A stretch of 5,495 bases of DNA, from NCBI GenBank assembly GCA_011052165.1, contig DRJN01000076.1, forward strand, positions 1 to 5,495, written 5' to 3'. Shown one piece after another: positions 5,493 to 5,495 of the stretch (within the stretch, counting starts at the first letter, position 1; every line of letters begins with the position of its first letter). This stretch comes from Gammaproteobacteria bacterium. Lineage in GTDB: Bacteria > Pseudomonadota > Gammaproteobacteria > UBA6429 > Thiohalophilaceae. Under the pieces are notes generated by a model. The model was not told the DNA's origin. It searched no databases and saw only the letters and a program-made list of their open reading frames with translations. Made by a program: the position numbers and the translations under genes.

Positions 5493-5495
5493 AAA

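Overview
The window looks like an accessory stretch of a moderately GC-rich gammaproteobacterial chromosome. This is inference from gene content: a gammaproteobacterial-style VPxP PEP-CTERM protein, an ExoA-type exonuclease III, and a REP element resembling those of Pseudomonas and relatives. The genus cannot be fixed from the sequence. No rRNA, tRNA or CRISPR array is visible.

Layout. Positions 14-2080 (minus) encode a 688-residue protein with a SEC-C zinc-binding motif, a long coiled coil and a C-terminal RelE/ParE-like domain. A 264-bp gap (2081-2344) holds its likely promoter and a 48-bp repeat. Positions 2345-3121 (minus) encode exonuclease III, with all catalytic residues present. Just upstream of it, overlapping its start, lies a truncated BRO/DinD-type antirepressor fragment (3103-3426, minus). 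Positions 3427-3586 hold a REP element and a strong hairpin. Positions 3587-4309 (minus) encode a secreted PEP-CTERM protein with a Lcl/DUF1566-like domain, preceded by a good sigma-54 promoter match. Transcribed divergently from it is a two-gene operon (4696-5324, plus): a TumE (DUF6516) family putative toxin and an HVO_A0114-like winged-helix putative antitoxin. The last 171 bp contain no gene but carry second copies of two repeats found around exonuclease III.

How the parts relate. The toxin-antitoxin pair shows features of tight autoregulation. Two GTTGT-N8-ACAAC palindromes overlap the -35 and -10 elements. The toxin start codon falls about where transcription should begin, so its mRNA may be leaderless. 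The antitoxin has a Shine-Dalgarno sequence and overlaps the toxin stop codon. Separately, exonuclease III is bracketed by a 48-bp repeat beyond its 3' end and a 33-bp repeat containing its ribosome binding site. The same two repeats recur in the same order and orientation at 5325-5492, with only 87 bp between them. The left 33-bp copy sits at the point where the antirepressor fragment breaks off. This suggests a mobile or recombinogenic segment with defined boundaries, and it is the least explained structure in the window.
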